From Mitsuaria sp. GD03876 (GTDB lineage: Bacteria; Pseudomonadota; Gammaproteobacteria; Burkholderiales; Burkholderiaceae_C): a DNA stretch of 64,000 bases. Made by a program: the position numbers and the translations under genes. The first letter of the stretch is position 1. Each line of letters begins with the position of its first letter. The DNA lies in the NCBI RefSeq assembly GCF_029840635.1, contig NZ_JAOCCU010000008.1, forward strand, positions 92,532-156,531, read 5' to 3'. The notes under the pieces were generated by a model. The model did no database searches, was not told where the DNA came from, and saw nothing but the letters and a program-made list of their open reading frames with translations. Shown here piece by piece: positions 46,012 to 55,410 of the stretch.

Positions 46012-46908
46012 TCAGCGCCGGAGCGCGTCCTTGGGGCTCGCGCCGGAGCCGGCGGCCGCCGCGCCCGGAGGCTTGAGCGCGACCGCTTCCTGCGGCCGGC
46101 GCATCCAGGCGACGTATTCCGGATGATCGCGCAACGGCGCGAAGCACATGCCCCGGGATTTCAGCCCCTGCAGCAGCGGCTCCAGCACCGCCGGCGCCCA
46201 CGGGTCCTGGCGCGACCAGATGCCCAGGTGGGCCATCAGGATGTCGCCCGGCTTCACGCGGCGCAGCGCCTGCTCCAGCAGCGCCTGGTTGGGGTACTTG
46301 TCGCTGGGCAGCTCGTCGCCGAGGAATCCCGCCGCGCTCCAGCCCACGTGCCGGAAGCCGCAGGCCTGCGCCGCCGCCAGCAACGCCGGCGAGGTCCGCC
46401 CGGCCGGCGCGCGGAAGATCATCGACATCGGCCGCCCGGTCATTTCCAGGAAACGGCGCGCGGGGCGCTTGAGTTCCTCGCAATAGTCGGCGCTGCTCAG
46501 CACCACCGTCTGCGGCACCTGCTCGCCGGCGGCGCGCCGGAAGCGGAACTTCCCGTCGGGCAGGTCCGCCGACCAGGTGTCGTGGAACCAGGTGTGCGAG
46601 CCGAAGTCGTGGCCTTGCTCGGCCAGCTGACGCCACCACGGCGCCCACTTGTCGTCCAGCGTCTGGCCGCCGTCGATCGTGGGTTCCTGCGCCAGGAAGA
46701 AGGTCGCCTTCGCGTCGAAGCGCTTGAGCGTGTCCACGATCAGCGGCGCCACGCCCATGTGGCCGGTGTCGAAGGTGAGGTAGACCGGCTTGTCGCAAGG
46801 CGGCGTCGAGGCGGCCGCGTTCGACGCGGCCTGCGGCTGGGCCTGCGCGGCCATCGTCAGGCCGAGCAGCAACGCGGCGCCATGCCGCAGGACGGGCGGG
46901 AGCTTCAC
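46012..46908 (-). CDS. Secreted polysaccharide deacetylase
   Basis: NodB-domain protein (298 aa from a GTG start at 46908, which places the signal peptide LRHGAALLLGLTMAAQAQ at the N-terminus). LTFDTGHMG stands in for the TFDDG motif and keeps the metal Asp; GSHTWFH is the HxxxH motif; FRAPAGR and LMAHLG follow. Substrates of the family include chitin, peptidoglycan and exopolysaccharide. It lies 25 bp after the beta-propeller gene. Confidence 0.87.
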   Translation of the reverse strand: MKLPPVLRHGAALLLGLTMAAQAQPQAASNAAASTPPCDKPVYLTFDTGHMGVAPLIVDTLKRFDAKATFFLAQEPTIDGGQTLDDKWAPWWRQLAEQGHDFGSHTWFHDTWSADLPDGKFRFRRAAGEQVPQTVVLSSADYCEELKRPARRFLEMTGRPMSMIFRAPAGRTSPALLAAAQACGFRHVGWSAAGFLGDELPSDKYPNQALLEQALRRVKPGDILMAHLGIWSRQDPWAPAVLEPLLQGLKSRGMCFAPLRDHPEYVAWMRRPQEAVALKPPGAAAAGSGASPKDALRR

Positions 46909-46933
46909 GCGCGCGGCTTTCGTCGGACCGCGC

Positions 46934-47944
46934 TCACTGGCGCGGCATCTGGTCCAGCGTCCAGACGCCATGCGGCGACTTGCCGACCTTGACCTGCTGC
47001 AGGATCTGCTTGGTCTGCAGGTCCATCACCGTCAGCTTGCGGGCCCAGCGCGAGGTGAACATCAGCGTGCGGCCGTCGGTGAGGATCTCCATGTCGTCCG
47101 GACCGCCGGGCGCCTTGAAGGTGTCGACGACGCTGAAGTCCGCCAGCGCGATCTTGCTGATCGTGTTGGCCGCGCGGTTGCTGACCAGCACGTGTTTCTT
47201 GTCGCCCAGCGCGCGGAACGAGTGGGCGCCGTCGCCGGTCTCGATCTTCTTCACCAGCCGGGGCTGCGCGCCGGCGACGTCGTAGACCTCGACGCTGCGC
47301 TCGCCGGTCAGCGCGACCAGCAGGAACTTGTCGTCCGGCGTCAGGTAGAGGTCGGCGGGCAGCTTGCCCACCGGGATCTTCCAGCGCGGGTTCATCGTGC
47401 CCAGGTCGATCGCCAGCAGCTCGCTGCTGTCCTGCAGGCTGGCGTAGACGACGGAGCTCTTGCTGTCGATGGAGAGGTGGCTCGGCGTCTTCGGCGCCGA
47501 GAAGCGCTTGAACAGCGCCAGCGGCTGCGCCGCGTTCTGCGGCTGCCACTTGTAGACGTCGACATGGTCCAGCCGGTTGCCGGCCAGCACCAGCCACTTC
47601 ATGTCGGGCGAGAAGCGCAGGTGGTACGGGTCGGGGATGCCGCGCACGGTGCGCTGCACCTCCGCGGTCACCGGGTCGAGGAAGGTCAGCGAGTCGCCCA
47701 ATGCGTTCGCCACGACCATCGTCTTGCGGTCGGGCGTCAGGTACAGGTGATGCGGCTCCTTGCCGGTCGGGATGCGCTTGACCTCGCGGAAGCCCTTGGG
47801 ATCGATCACGCTGACGTCGGCGTCCAGCGAGTTCAGCACGAAGATGGGACTGCCGGCGGAAGCGACCGCGGCGGGAGCGAGCAGCGCGCCCGAGGCGGCG
47901 AGCGTCACGGCGGCCAGCACCGACCGCGCGAGGGAAGACAGCAT
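46934..47944 (-). CDS. YncE-family beta-propeller protein
   Basis: Exported seven-bladed propeller (336 aa) with a signal peptide ending at AAVASAG. Repeated blades show the YVTN-type pattern (VLNSLDADVSVIDPKGFREVKRIPTGKEPHHLYLTPD, cut at several similar units) to the C-terminus. ATG at 47944 follows GAGGA. No cofactor-binding site is visible. Function unknown; it is probably cotranscribed with the deacetylase. Confidence 0.85.
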   Translation of the reverse strand: MLSSLARSVLAAVTLAASGALLAPAAVASAGSPIFVLNSLDADVSVIDPKGFREVKRIPTGKEPHHLYLTPDRKTMVVANALGDSLTFLDPVTAEVQRTVRGIPDPYHLRFSPDMKWLVLAGNRLDHVDVYKWQPQNAAQPLALFKRFSAPKTPSHLSIDSKSSVVYASLQDSSELLAIDLGTMNPRWKIPVGKLPADLYLTPDDKFLLVALTGERSVEVYDVAGAQPRLVKKIETGDGAHSFRALGDKKHVLVSNRAANTISKIALADFSVVDTFKAPGGPDDMEILTDGRTLMFTSRWARKLTVMDLQTKQILQQVKVGKSPHGVWTLDQMPRQ

Positions 47945-48090
47945 GGAGATCCTCAACAGGAGATGTCCGGCGCGCCAGGCGACGCGCAGCCCTCAAGTGT
48001 AGGCGGGTTCTCCCTAGGTCCAGGCCGGAACAGCGCCGCCGACGCCCTGTTGATGCGGGCTTCGCGGGGGCCTCACGGTTGCATCCGGTT

Positions 48091-48128
48091 GCGCCAGACT
48101 TGCCGCCAGCGTTGCGGCAAGTCTGCGC
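48091..48128 (-). terminator. Hairpin after the AIM24-like gene
   Basis: CAGACTTGCCGC (48095-48106) pairs with GCGGCAAGTCTG (48114-48125), loop 7 nt, with three further GCG/CGC pairs outside a one-base bulge. It lies 25 bp after the stop at 48150. No T tract follows, so it is assigned as terminator on position. Confidence 0.55.
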
Positions 48129-48149
48129 ATGGCGAACTTCGACGAGGCC

Positions 48150-48962
48150 TTATTCGTCGTCGCCGCCGAGCAGCCCGCCCAGCAGGCCGCCGGTGGCGAA
48201 GCCGCCCAGCACCGAGCCCTCCTCGCGGGAGCCGCCGCGCTGCGGGGCCGCGGCGAACACGCGCGACGCCAGGCGCGAGAACGGCAGGCTCTGCAGCCAG
48301 ACCTCGCCCGGGCCGGTCATCTTGGCCAGGAACAGGCCCTCGCCGCCGAACAGGGCGGTCTTGATCTTGCCCACGTACTGGATCTCGAAACTCACATTCG
48401 GGGTGTAGGCCACCACGCACCCGGTATCGACCAGCACCGTCTGCCCGGGCTGGAGCGTACGACGAACCACGGTACCCCCCGCGTGCACGAAGGCCAGCCC
48501 ATCACCATCGAGCTTCTGCATGATGAACCCTTCGCCACCGAAGAAGCCGGTCGACAGGCGCTGCTGGAGAGCAATCCCCAGCGACACGCCGCGGGCCGCG
48601 CACAGGAACGCATCCTTCTGGCAGATGAGCGTGCCGCCCAGCTTGGCCAGATCCATCGGCAGGATCTTGCCGGGATACGGCGCCGCGAACGCGACCCGCT
48701 GCTTGCCATGAGCCTGGTTCGTGTAGATCGTGGTGAACAGCGATTCCCCGGTCACCAGCCGCTTGCCAGCGCCCAGCAACTTGCCGAAGAACCCGCCCTG
48801 GTTGGCCGACCCGTCGCCGAACACCGTGTCCATGCCGATGCCGGCATCCATGAACATCATGCTGCCGGCTTCGCCGATTGCCGCTTCGCCGGGGTCGAGC
48901 TCGACCTCGACGAACTGCATTTCGGCACCCTTGATCTCGTAGTCGACAACATCCATGGCCAT
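48150..48962 (-). CDS. AIM24/TIGR00266-family protein
   Basis: Beta-rich protein (270 aa) of the AIM24 family, function unknown in bacteria. Typical are the glycine-rich GEAGSMMFMDAGIGMDTVFGDG, GGEGFIMQKLDGDGLAFVHAGGTV and a C-terminal glycine tail (GGFATGGLLGGLLGGDDE). ATG at 48962 has AGAGGT upstream; a second ATG is at 48956. It is divergent from the IclR regulator gene. Confidence 0.87.
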   Translation of the reverse strand: MAMDVVDYEIKGAEMQFVEVELDPGEAAIGEAGSMMFMDAGIGMDTVFGDGSANQGGFFGKLLGAGKRLVTGESLFTTIYTNQAHGKQRVAFAAPYPGKILPMDLAKLGGTLICQKDAFLCAARGVSLGIALQQRLSTGFFGGEGFIMQKLDGDGLAFVHAGGTVVRRTLQPGQTVLVDTGCVVAYTPNVSFEIQYVGKIKTALFGGEGLFLAKMTGPGEVWLQSLPFSRLASRVFAAAPQRGGSREEGSVLGGFATGGLLGGLLGGDDE

Positions 48963-49037
48963 GGTCTTCACCTCTTTGTCACTTCCTAAGGAAACGGGCG
49001 CGATGTTAGCGTTTCGCGGCCTTTCCAAACTGCGGTC

Positions 49038-49853
49038 ATGACGCCCATGTCTCAAGACGAAAGCGCAACCAATACTCCCCTGAAGCCGGGCGACAGCTAT
49101 GTGCAGTCGTTCGCTCGCGGCCTGTCGGTCATCCGGACCTTCGACACCCACCATGCGCGGCAGACGCTCACCGACGTCGCCAAGCGCTGCGGCCTGACAC
49201 GGGCCGGCGCGCGGCGCATCCTGCTCACGCTGCAGACGCTGGGCTACGTGCGCTCCGAGGGGCGGATGTTCGAGCTCACCCCGAAGATCCTGGACCTCGG
49301 CTTCGCCTACCTGTCCTCGCAACCGCTGTGGCGCTTCGCCGATCCGGTGGCCATGCAGCTCGCCAACGAGGTGCGCGAGTCCGTCTCGATCGCGGTGCTG
49401 GACGGCGACGACGTGGTCTTCGTGCTGCGCGCGCCGCTGCGCAAGATCATGTCGGAGCCCATGGGCGTGGGCAGCCGGCTGCCCGCCTGGGCCACCGCCA
49501 CCGGCCGCGTGCTGCTGGCCTCGCTGCCGATCGAGGAGCGCGAGCACCGCGTCGCGCAGGCGCAGATCGCGCGGCGCGCCGGCAACACGGTGCGCTCCCA
49601 CGAGGAGCTGCGCGCCGCCGTCGAGCAGGCGCGGCGCCAGCACTGGTGCCTGGTGGACCAGGAACTGGAGGACGGCGTGCTGACGATCGCCGTGCCGATC
49701 ACCGGCCGGGACGGCAAGGTGGTCGCCGCGATCAACATCAGCACGCATGCGTCGCGCACGCCGCCGCAGGTGCTGCTCGAGCAGGGCCTGCCCAAGCTGC
49801 AGGCGGCCGCGCAGAACCTGTCGCAGCTGCTGGTGCTGATGAAGAAGGACTGA
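49038..49853 (+). CDS. IclR-family transcriptional regulator (PcaR/PobR type)
   Basis: 271-aa regulator. Winged helix at 20-85 (VQSFARGLSVIRTF, TDVAKRCGLTRAGARRILLTL), effector domain to the end with SVSIAVLDGDDVVFVLRAP and CLVDQELEDGVLTIAVPI. These features match the PcaR/PobR group that controls aromatic acid catabolism. CAAACT lies 6 nt before the ATG, a possible leaderless -10. No target operon is adjacent. Confidence 0.88.
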   Translation: MTPMSQDESATNTPLKPGDSYVQSFARGLSVIRTFDTHHARQTLTDVAKRCGLTRAGARRILLTLQTLGYVRSEGRMFELTPKILDLGFAYLSSQPLWRFADPVAMQLANEVRESVSIAVLDGDDVVFVLRAPLRKIMSEPMGVGSRLPAWATATGRVLLASLPIEEREHRVAQAQIARRAGNTVRSHEELRAAVEQARRQHWCLVDQELEDGVLTIAVPITGRDGKVVAAINISTHASRTPPQVLLEQGLPKLQAAAQNLSQLLVLMKKD

Positions 49854-49893
49854 CGCCGCCGGCCGGCCGGGGAATGGCCGGCCGCGATGACCA

Positions 49894-49915
49894 AAGGGCT
49901 GCCGCGGCAGCCCTT
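49894..49915. terminator. Bidirectional palindromic terminator
   Basis: AAGGGCTGCCG (49894-49904) and CGGCAGCCCTT (49905-49915) form a perfect palindrome between two convergent genes; flanking ATGAC/GTCAT can extend the stem. There is no long T run. Confidence 0.65.
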
Positions 49916-49937
49916 CGTCATGGCGCGGCGGCCGCGT

Positions 49938-50903
49938 TCAGGGCACGGCGGCCGGCGCGGCGGCCAATACCCTGTCGCCCGCGAGCGCCCATTCGGTCGG
50001 CCGCGTCGGATGGCGGGCCAGCCACTCGGCCGCGACCCGCTCAGCCGGCTGGCCGTCGCGGCCGACCTGCTCGTCGAGCGCGGCCACCGTCTCGTTGCCC
50101 AGCGACATGCCGGCGAGCACCTTCAGCGTCGCGTCCGGGATCAAGGCTCTCGCGTCGCGGCGCAGCAGCAGCGTCGCGTCGTCGACGCCGCGCAGCAGGC
50201 CGACCGGATCGCGCAGGTCGCGGATGCGGTGGCGCGCGTGCAGGTACTGCGGGCGCCACAGCGGCACCACGACCCAACGGCGCTCGGCGACGGCGGATTC
50301 GAAGGCCTGCACGCAGTCGCGCAGCGAGCCGTTCATGAATTCGTAGCCATGCGCGCCCAGGTCGTAGCGCTGCATGATCTCGCGCGAGAAACGGCTGATG
50401 CCCGCGCCGGGACCGATGCCCTGGATGCGCTTGACCGTGATCGCCGCGCGCACGTCGTCGCGGCGAAGGTCGCCGATGGTGTCCAGGATCTCCACCGGCA
50501 CGTAGTCCGGCACGCCCCACAGCGCGTAGGGCTGGTAGAGGACGCCCAGGCGCAGCAGGTCGTTGTCGAGGCCGCGGATGTAGTCGCCATGGCTGCCGGG
50601 CAGCCAGGCGGACACCGCCATGTCGATCTCGCCGCGGCGCAGGCGGTCGTAGATCCGCTCGTGGACATCGACCACCAGCTCGACGGGCACGCCACCGGCG
50701 CGCAGCACCTCGGCGACGACGCCGGCGCTGGCGCGATGGAAGCTGAGGTCGATGACGCCGAGACGCAGGGGGCGCTGGCGCCTCGGCCATGGCGGAACGG
50801 GGTCGAGCGGCAATGCCCGGACGGGCATGACGGGGAGCGCCGCGGCGGCGGCCGCGAGCAGCAGGGAACGGCGCCCGGACGAGGGGCGCGAGGAACGAGG
50901 CAT
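49938..50903 (-). CDS. Orphan OpuAC-type periplasmic binding protein
   Basis: Glycine-betaine/choline-type substrate-binding protein (321 aa). Signal peptide with a twin-arginine-like SGRRSLLLAAA. The OpuAC domain includes LRLGVIDLSFHRAS, MAVSAWLPGSHGDY and GPGAGISRFSREIMQRYDL. No ATPase or permease gene is near, so it may serve a transporter elsewhere. ATG at 50903 has GGAGAG upstream. Confidence 0.85.
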   Translation of the reverse strand: MPRSSRPSSGRRSLLLAAAAAALPVMPVRALPLDPVPPWPRRQRPLRLGVIDLSFHRASAGVVAEVLRAGGVPVELVVDVHERIYDRLRRGEIDMAVSAWLPGSHGDYIRGLDNDLLRLGVLYQPYALWGVPDYVPVEILDTIGDLRRDDVRAAITVKRIQGIGPGAGISRFSREIMQRYDLGAHGYEFMNGSLRDCVQAFESAVAERRWVVVPLWRPQYLHARHRIRDLRDPVGLLRGVDDATLLLRRDARALIPDATLKVLAGMSLGNETVAALDEQVGRDGQPAERVAAEWLARHPTRPTEWALAGDRVLAAAPAAVP

Positions 50904-51009
50904 GGGGATTCTCTCCAGCAGGAACGGCAACGCCGGCGGCCCGAAGGGCGCGCCGGCGTTGCGTCGTTGCGGAGAGAGGGCTGGTTCGAAGTGAACCACC
51001 CTCCCCAGC

Positions 51010-51030
51010 CTGCGGACCTCCGGTCCGCAG
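51010..51030. repeat. Triloop hairpin 1 upstream of the OpuAC-like gene
   Basis: CTGCGGACC, loop TCC, GGTCCGCAG: nine perfect pairs with a three-base loop. It lies in the 175-bp gap between phaB and the OpuAC-like gene, which are transcribed the same way. Confidence 0.8.
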
Positions 51031-51046
51031 TCGTTCGGAAGGCGTC

Positions 51047-51067
51047 GCTCAGTCCACCGGACTGAGC
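51047..51067. repeat. Triloop hairpin 2 downstream of phaB
   Basis: GCTCAGTCC, loop ACC, GGACTGAGC: nine perfect pairs, 16 bp from hairpin 1 and similar in design. Probable factor-dependent terminator or mRNA end of the pha operon; no T tract. Confidence 0.8.
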
Positions 51068-51078
51068 TCGGTCCTTCC

Positions 51079-51816
51079 TCACCCCATATGCAACCCGCCG
51101 TTGCAGCTGAAGTCCGCGCCGGTGGTGAAGCCCGAGCTCTCGCCCGCCAGCCAGCCCACGATCGACGCGATCTCGTCGGGCTCACCCAGCCGCTTGACCG
51201 GGATGCCGGCGACGATCTTCTCCAGCACGTCCGGCCGCACCGCCTTGACCATGTCCGTGCCGATGTAGCCCGGGCTGACGGTGTTCACCGTCACGCCCTT
51301 GGACGCCAGCTCCTGCGCCAGCGCCATCGTGAAGCCGTGCATGCCGGCCTTGGCCGCGGAGTAGTTGGTCTGCCCCGCCTGCCCCTTCTCGCCGTTCACC
51401 GACGAGATGTTGATGATCCGCCCCCATCCCTTGTCGATCATGCCCGGCACCACCTGCTTGGTGACGTTGAACATGCTGTTGAGGTTGGTGTCGATGACGG
51501 TGTCCCACTCGTCGCGGGTCATCTTCAGGAACATGCGGTCCTTGGTCACGCCGGCGTTGTTGACCAGCACATCGATCTTGCCGTGCTCGGCGATCGCGTG
51601 CTCGAAGGCGCCCACGGTCGAATCCCAATCGGCCACGTTGCCCACCGACGCGTAGAAGGTGAACCCCAGCGCGGTCTGCTCGGCGAGCCACTTGGCATGG
51701 TCGCGGTGCGGGCCGCAGCCGGCGATGACCTTGAAGCCGTCCTTGTGGAGGCGCTGGCAGATGGCGGTGCCGATACCGCCCATGCCGCCGGTGACGTATG
51801 CAACTTTCTGACTCAT
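51079..51816 (-). CDS. phaB: Acetoacetyl-CoA reductase PhaB
   Basis: NADPH-dependent short-chain dehydrogenase (245 aa) that makes (R)-3-hydroxybutyryl-CoA for polyhydroxybutyrate. TGGMGGIG nucleotide motif, NNAG, Ser of ISSVNG and catalytic YSAAK are intact. Length and the GLHMG end match PhaB of Cupriavidus-type. It follows phaA by 106 bp. Confidence 0.96.
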   Translation of the reverse strand: MSQKVAYVTGGMGGIGTAICQRLHKDGFKVIAGCGPHRDHAKWLAEQTALGFTFYASVGNVADWDSTVGAFEHAIAEHGKIDVLVNNAGVTKDRMFLKMTRDEWDTVIDTNLNSMFNVTKQVVPGMIDKGWGRIINISSVNGEKGQAGQTNYSAAKAGMHGFTMALAQELASKGVTVNTVSPGYIGTDMVKAVRPDVLEKIVAGIPVKRLGEPDEIASIVGWLAGESSGFTTGADFSCNGGLHMG

Positions 51817-51922
51817 CTTGCTTGCCTCCTGTGAGGCACGCCGCGCCGCCGCGTCCGCGGCCGGGGTGCCCTGGAATATCGGATCGTTCAGACGCGGGGG
51901 AAAACTTCGGCGCGCGCGGCGC

Positions 51923-53110
51923 TCAGCGTTCGACGCACAGCGCCACGCCCATGCCGCCGCCGATGCACAGGCTGGCGATGCCCTTCTTCGCATCGCGCTT
52001 GATCATCTCGTGCAGCAGCGTGACCAGGATGCGGGCGCCGGACGCGCCGATCGGATGGCCCAGCGCGATCGCGCCGCCGTTGACGTTGACCTTGCTCAGG
52101 TCCCAGCCCATCTCCTGGTGCACCGCGCAGGCCTGCGCCGCGAAGGCCTCGTTGATCTCGAGCAGGTCCAGGTCCTTGGCCTGCCAGCCGGCGCGCTCCA
52201 GCGCCTTGCGCGAGGCCGGCACCGGGCCCATGCCCATGGTCTTGGGGTCGACGCCGGCGCTCGCGTACGACGCGATCCGGGCCAGCGGCGTCAGGCCCAG
52301 CGCCTGGGCCTTCGCGTCGGTCATCAGCAGCAGCCCGGCGGCACCGTCGTTCAGCCCGGAGGCGTTGCCCGCGGTCACCGAGCCGGCCTTGTCGAAGGCC
52401 GGCTTCAGCCCGGCCAGCGCCTCGGCGTTGGTCTTGCGGTTGACGAACTCGTCCTGCGCGAAGACGACCGGATCGCCCTTGCGCTGCGGGATCGTCACCG
52501 GGACGATCTCGGCGGTGAAGCGGCCGGCGTCCTGCGCCGCGGCGGCCTTCTGCTGGCTGGCCAACGCCAGCTCGTCCTGCTGCGCGCGGCTGACGTGGTA
52601 CTCCTTGGCCACGTTCTCGGCGGTGATGCCCATGTGGTACTGGTTGTACACGTCCCACAGGCCGTCCACGATCATCGTGTCGACGAGCTTCCAGTCGCCC
52701 ATGCGCTGGCCGTCGCGCGAGCCCGGCAGCACGTGCGGCGACAGGCTCATGTTCTCCTGGCCGCCGGCGATGACGATGTCCGAGTCGCCGTCGCGGATCG
52801 CCTGCGCCGCCAGCATCACGGCCTTCAGGCCGGAACCGCAGACCTTGTTGATCGTCATCGCCGGCACGGTGACCGGCAGGCCCGCCTTGATGACGGCCTG
52901 GCGCGCCGGGTTCTGGCCGACGCCCGCGGTCAGCACCTGGCCGAGGATCACTTCATGGATCTGGTCCGGCTGCAGCCCGCTGCGACGCAGCAACTCCTGG
53001 ATGACGATCGCGCCCAGCTCGCTGGCCGGGGTCTTCGACAGCGTCCCTCCGAACTTGCCGATCGGCGTGCGCGCCGCGGCGACGATGACGATGTCTTGCG
53101 GTGAACTCAT
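51923..53110 (-). CDS. phaA: Acetyl-CoA C-acetyltransferase PhaA
   Basis: Biosynthetic thiolase (395 aa), first step of polyhydroxybutyrate synthesis from acetyl-CoA. Nucleophile Cys in [11 protein letters not shown], catalytic His in [13 protein letters not shown] and second Cys in CIGGGMGVA are present. It lies between phaC and phaB in the common order C-A-B. Confidence 0.96.
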   Translation of the reverse strand: MSSPQDIVIVAAARTPIGKFGGTLSKTPASELGAIVIQELLRRSGLQPDQIHEVILGQVLTAGVGQNPARQAVIKAGLPVTVPAMTINKVCGSGLKAVMLAAQAIRDGDSDIVIAGGQENMSLSPHVLPGSRDGQRMGDWKLVDTMIVDGLWDVYNQYHMGITAENVAKEYHVSRAQQDELALASQQKAAAAQDAGRFTAEIVPVTIPQRKGDPVVFAQDEFVNRKTNAEALAGLKPAFDKAGSVTAGNASGLNDGAAGLLLMTDAKAQALGLTPLARIASYASAGVDPKTMGMGPVPASRKALERAGWQAKDLDLLEINEAFAAQACAVHQEMGWDLSKVNVNGGAIALGHPIGASGARILVTLLHEMIKRDAKKGIASLCIGGGMGVALCVER

Positions 53111-53203
53111 GACTCGCTCCTGTTTCGAAACTGCTGACTCAGCGGGATGAAGGTGGACGGGGTGGGGAGGAAGGGGGACTGTGGCAGCCGTTGCTTGCCC
53201 CTG

Positions 53204-54943
53204 TCAGGCACGCTGCTTCACGTAACGGCCCGGGGCCGGCTCGATCGCCGGGTGCGCGCGGTTGCCCGGCGCGCGCGGCGCGGCCTTCAGCGGGCCGGCG
53301 TGGCCGCCCAGCCACTGCGACCAGTCCGTCCACCAGCTGCCGGGATGCTCGGTGGCGGTCTGCAGCCATTGCTGGTGGTCGGCCGGCAGCGCGGTGCCCT
53401 TGCCGATCCAGTGGCTGCGCTTCTTCTTCTCCGGCGGATTGATGACGCCGGCGATGTGCCCGGACGCGCCGAGCACGAAGCGCTTCTTGCCCGCGAACAC
53501 CTGCGTGCTGCGGTACGCGGCGTCCCAGGGCACGATGTGGTCCTCGCGCGAGCCGTAGATGTAGACCGGCGCCTTGATCGCGCCCAGGTCCAGCCGCTCG
53601 CCGCAGACGGTCAGCTGGCCGGGGACCTTCAGCTCGTTCTGCAGGTAGGTGTGGCGCAGGTACCAGCAGTACATCGGGCCCGGCAGGTTGGTCGCGTCGC
53701 CGTTCCAGTACAGCAGGTCGAACGCCGGCGGCGCCTCGCCCTTCAGGTAGTTGCCCACGACGTAGTTCCACACCAGGTCGTTGGGGCGCAGGAAGCTGAA
53801 GGTCGTCGCGAGTTCCTGCCCGTGCAGCAAGGCCGGGCCGTTGACCGCCTGCTCGCCCAGCGTCATCTCGCGCAGCCGCACCGCGGGCTCGTCGATGAAC
53901 AGGTCCAGGATGCCGTTGCTGCTGAAGTCGATCAGCGTGGTCAGCAGGGTGACGCTCTCGGCGGGCTGCTCGCCGCGCGCGGCCAGCACCGCCAGCGCGG
54001 TCGCCAGGATCGTGCCGCCGACGCAGAACCCGAGCGTGTTGATGGTCTCGGTGCCGGCGATCTCGCGCACCACCTCGATCGCCCGGATCGCGGCCTGGCC
54101 GATGTAGTCGTCCCAGGTCCAGCGCACGCAGTCGGCGTCCGGATTGCGCCAGCTCACCACGAAGGTGCGGTGGCCCTGCGCCACCGCGTAGCGGATCAGC
54201 GAGTTCTCCGGTTGCAGGTCCAGGATGTAGTACTTGTTGATGCAGGGCGGCACCATCAGCAGCGGCCGCGCGTGGACCTTCGCGGTCAGCGGCTTGTACT
54301 CGAGCAGCTGGAAGAACTCGTTCTCGAAGACCACGTGGCCCTCGGTCGTCGCGACGTTGCGGCCGACCTCGAAGGCCGTCTCGTCGGTCTGCGACACGTG
54401 GCCGCGCTGGACGTCGGCCATCAGCAGCTGCAGCCCGCGGGCGAGGCTCTCGCCCTGCGTGTTCATCGCGCGTTGCTGCGCTTCCGGATTCAGCGCCAGG
54501 AAGTTGCTCGGCGACGCGGCGTCGACGAACTGCTGCACCGCGAAGCGGACGCGGGCGCGGGTCTTGTCGTCGCCCTGCACCTGCTCGGCCATGCGCTGCA
54601 GCGTCTTCGCGTTGAGCAGGTAGAGCTGCGCGGTGAAGTGGGCCAGGCGGTTGTCGGTCCAGGACGTGTCGGCGAAGCGGCGGTCCTTCAAGGCGGTCGC
54701 GGCCGGCGCGGCGCCCTCCGGCCCGCCGAGCGCGGTGTTCCACAGCTCGCCGGCCTGGCGGAGGTAGTCGGACTGCAGCTGGTTCCAGGCGTCGGGCGCG
54801 ACCTGCATCGCCTGCAGCTGCCGCAGGGCGTCGCCGAATCCGTGCGAGAGGCTGCCGGCGGCCTGCTGCGCCTGCTGGGCCCAATGATCGAAACCCGGGA
54901 ACGATGCGCCGGTGAATCCGGCCTCGGCGTTGTTGGCGCTCAT
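53204..54943 (-). CDS. phaC: Class I poly(3-hydroxyalkanoate) synthase PhaC
   Basis: Polymerises hydroxyacyl-CoA on the granule surface. The 579-aa protein has the lipase-like box GFCVGG with the catalytic Cys, and the Asp/His of the triad in GSREDHIVPWD and GASGHIAG. N-terminal domain about 200 residues, as in class I enzymes. ATG at 54943 follows AGAGGAG. No phaR or phasin gene is in the window. Confidence 0.97.
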   Translation of the reverse strand: MSANNAEAGFTGASFPGFDHWAQQAQQAAGSLSHGFGDALRQLQAMQVAPDAWNQLQSDYLRQAGELWNTALGGPEGAAPAATALKDRRFADTSWTDNRLAHFTAQLYLLNAKTLQRMAEQVQGDDKTRARVRFAVQQFVDAASPSNFLALNPEAQQRAMNTQGESLARGLQLLMADVQRGHVSQTDETAFEVGRNVATTEGHVVFENEFFQLLEYKPLTAKVHARPLLMVPPCINKYYILDLQPENSLIRYAVAQGHRTFVVSWRNPDADCVRWTWDDYIGQAAIRAIEVVREIAGTETINTLGFCVGGTILATALAVLAARGEQPAESVTLLTTLIDFSSNGILDLFIDEPAVRLREMTLGEQAVNGPALLHGQELATTFSFLRPNDLVWNYVVGNYLKGEAPPAFDLLYWNGDATNLPGPMYCWYLRHTYLQNELKVPGQLTVCGERLDLGAIKAPVYIYGSREDHIVPWDAAYRSTQVFAGKKRFVLGASGHIAGVINPPEKKKRSHWIGKGTALPADHQQWLQTATEHPGSWWTDWSQWLGGHAGPLKAAPRAPGNRAHPAIEPAPGRYVKQRA

Positions 54944-55092
54944 GTGTCTCCTCTTGCGGACCCGAGCAAGAAGCTTGCCACAGCCGATCGCGGGATCGGG
55001 CCGGGCGCTTCGCATATGCTCAGGCGCTTTGTAGCCCGTTCAGCTTACCCCCGCGTGACGGTGGTGTCGCGAAGCACCCGAGGAAATCGTTG

Positions 55093-55410
55093 ATGTATCT
55101 GGTTGCCATCGCCTGGATGTATGTGGTGCTGATGATGGCGGTGGTCGAGGCCTTCAGCCCGCAGGGCACGGTGCTCGGGGCGCTGGTCACGTTCGTGCTG
55201 TACGGTCTGCTGCCGCTGTCGATCGTGATCTACGTGATGGGCGCGCCCCGGCGGCGCGCCGCACGCCGCAAGGCGGAGATGTCCGACGTTCCGCACTCGG
55301 ACGCGGCGGCGGGCGGGTCCACGCCGACGTCAACGCAGCCGGATGACCGCGGCCATGCGCCCGCTGCGCAGGCCGCTGACGCGTTCGTGTCGGAACGAAA
55401 AGAACCGTGA
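55093..55410 (+). CDS. Small two-helix membrane protein
   Basis: 105-aa protein with two hydrophobic helices (residues 2-20 and 32-48) followed by a basic stretch (APRRRAARRK) and a polar tail. GGAAA lies before the ATG; a TTG precedes it in frame. Its last 81 bp run antisense to the end of pgeF. No known domain recognised; similar small proteins occur beside pgeF in Burkholderiales (from memory, not searched). Confidence 0.7.
   Translation: MYLVAIAWMYVVLMMAVVEAFSPQGTVLGALVTFVLYGLLPLSIVIYVMGAPRRRAARRKAEMSDVPHSDAAAGGSTPTSTQPDDRGHAPAAQAADAFVSERKEP

Noticed and set aside
46909..46971. Longer N-terminus for the polysaccharide deacetylase
   Set aside because: It would overlap the propeller gene by 38 bp and bury the signal peptide; the GTG at 46908 is preferred.
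48071..48082. CCTCACGGTTGC, a 12-base match to the paired promoter motif
   Set aside because: The second half-site (TTCACC) is missing and no gene starts downstream on the same strand.
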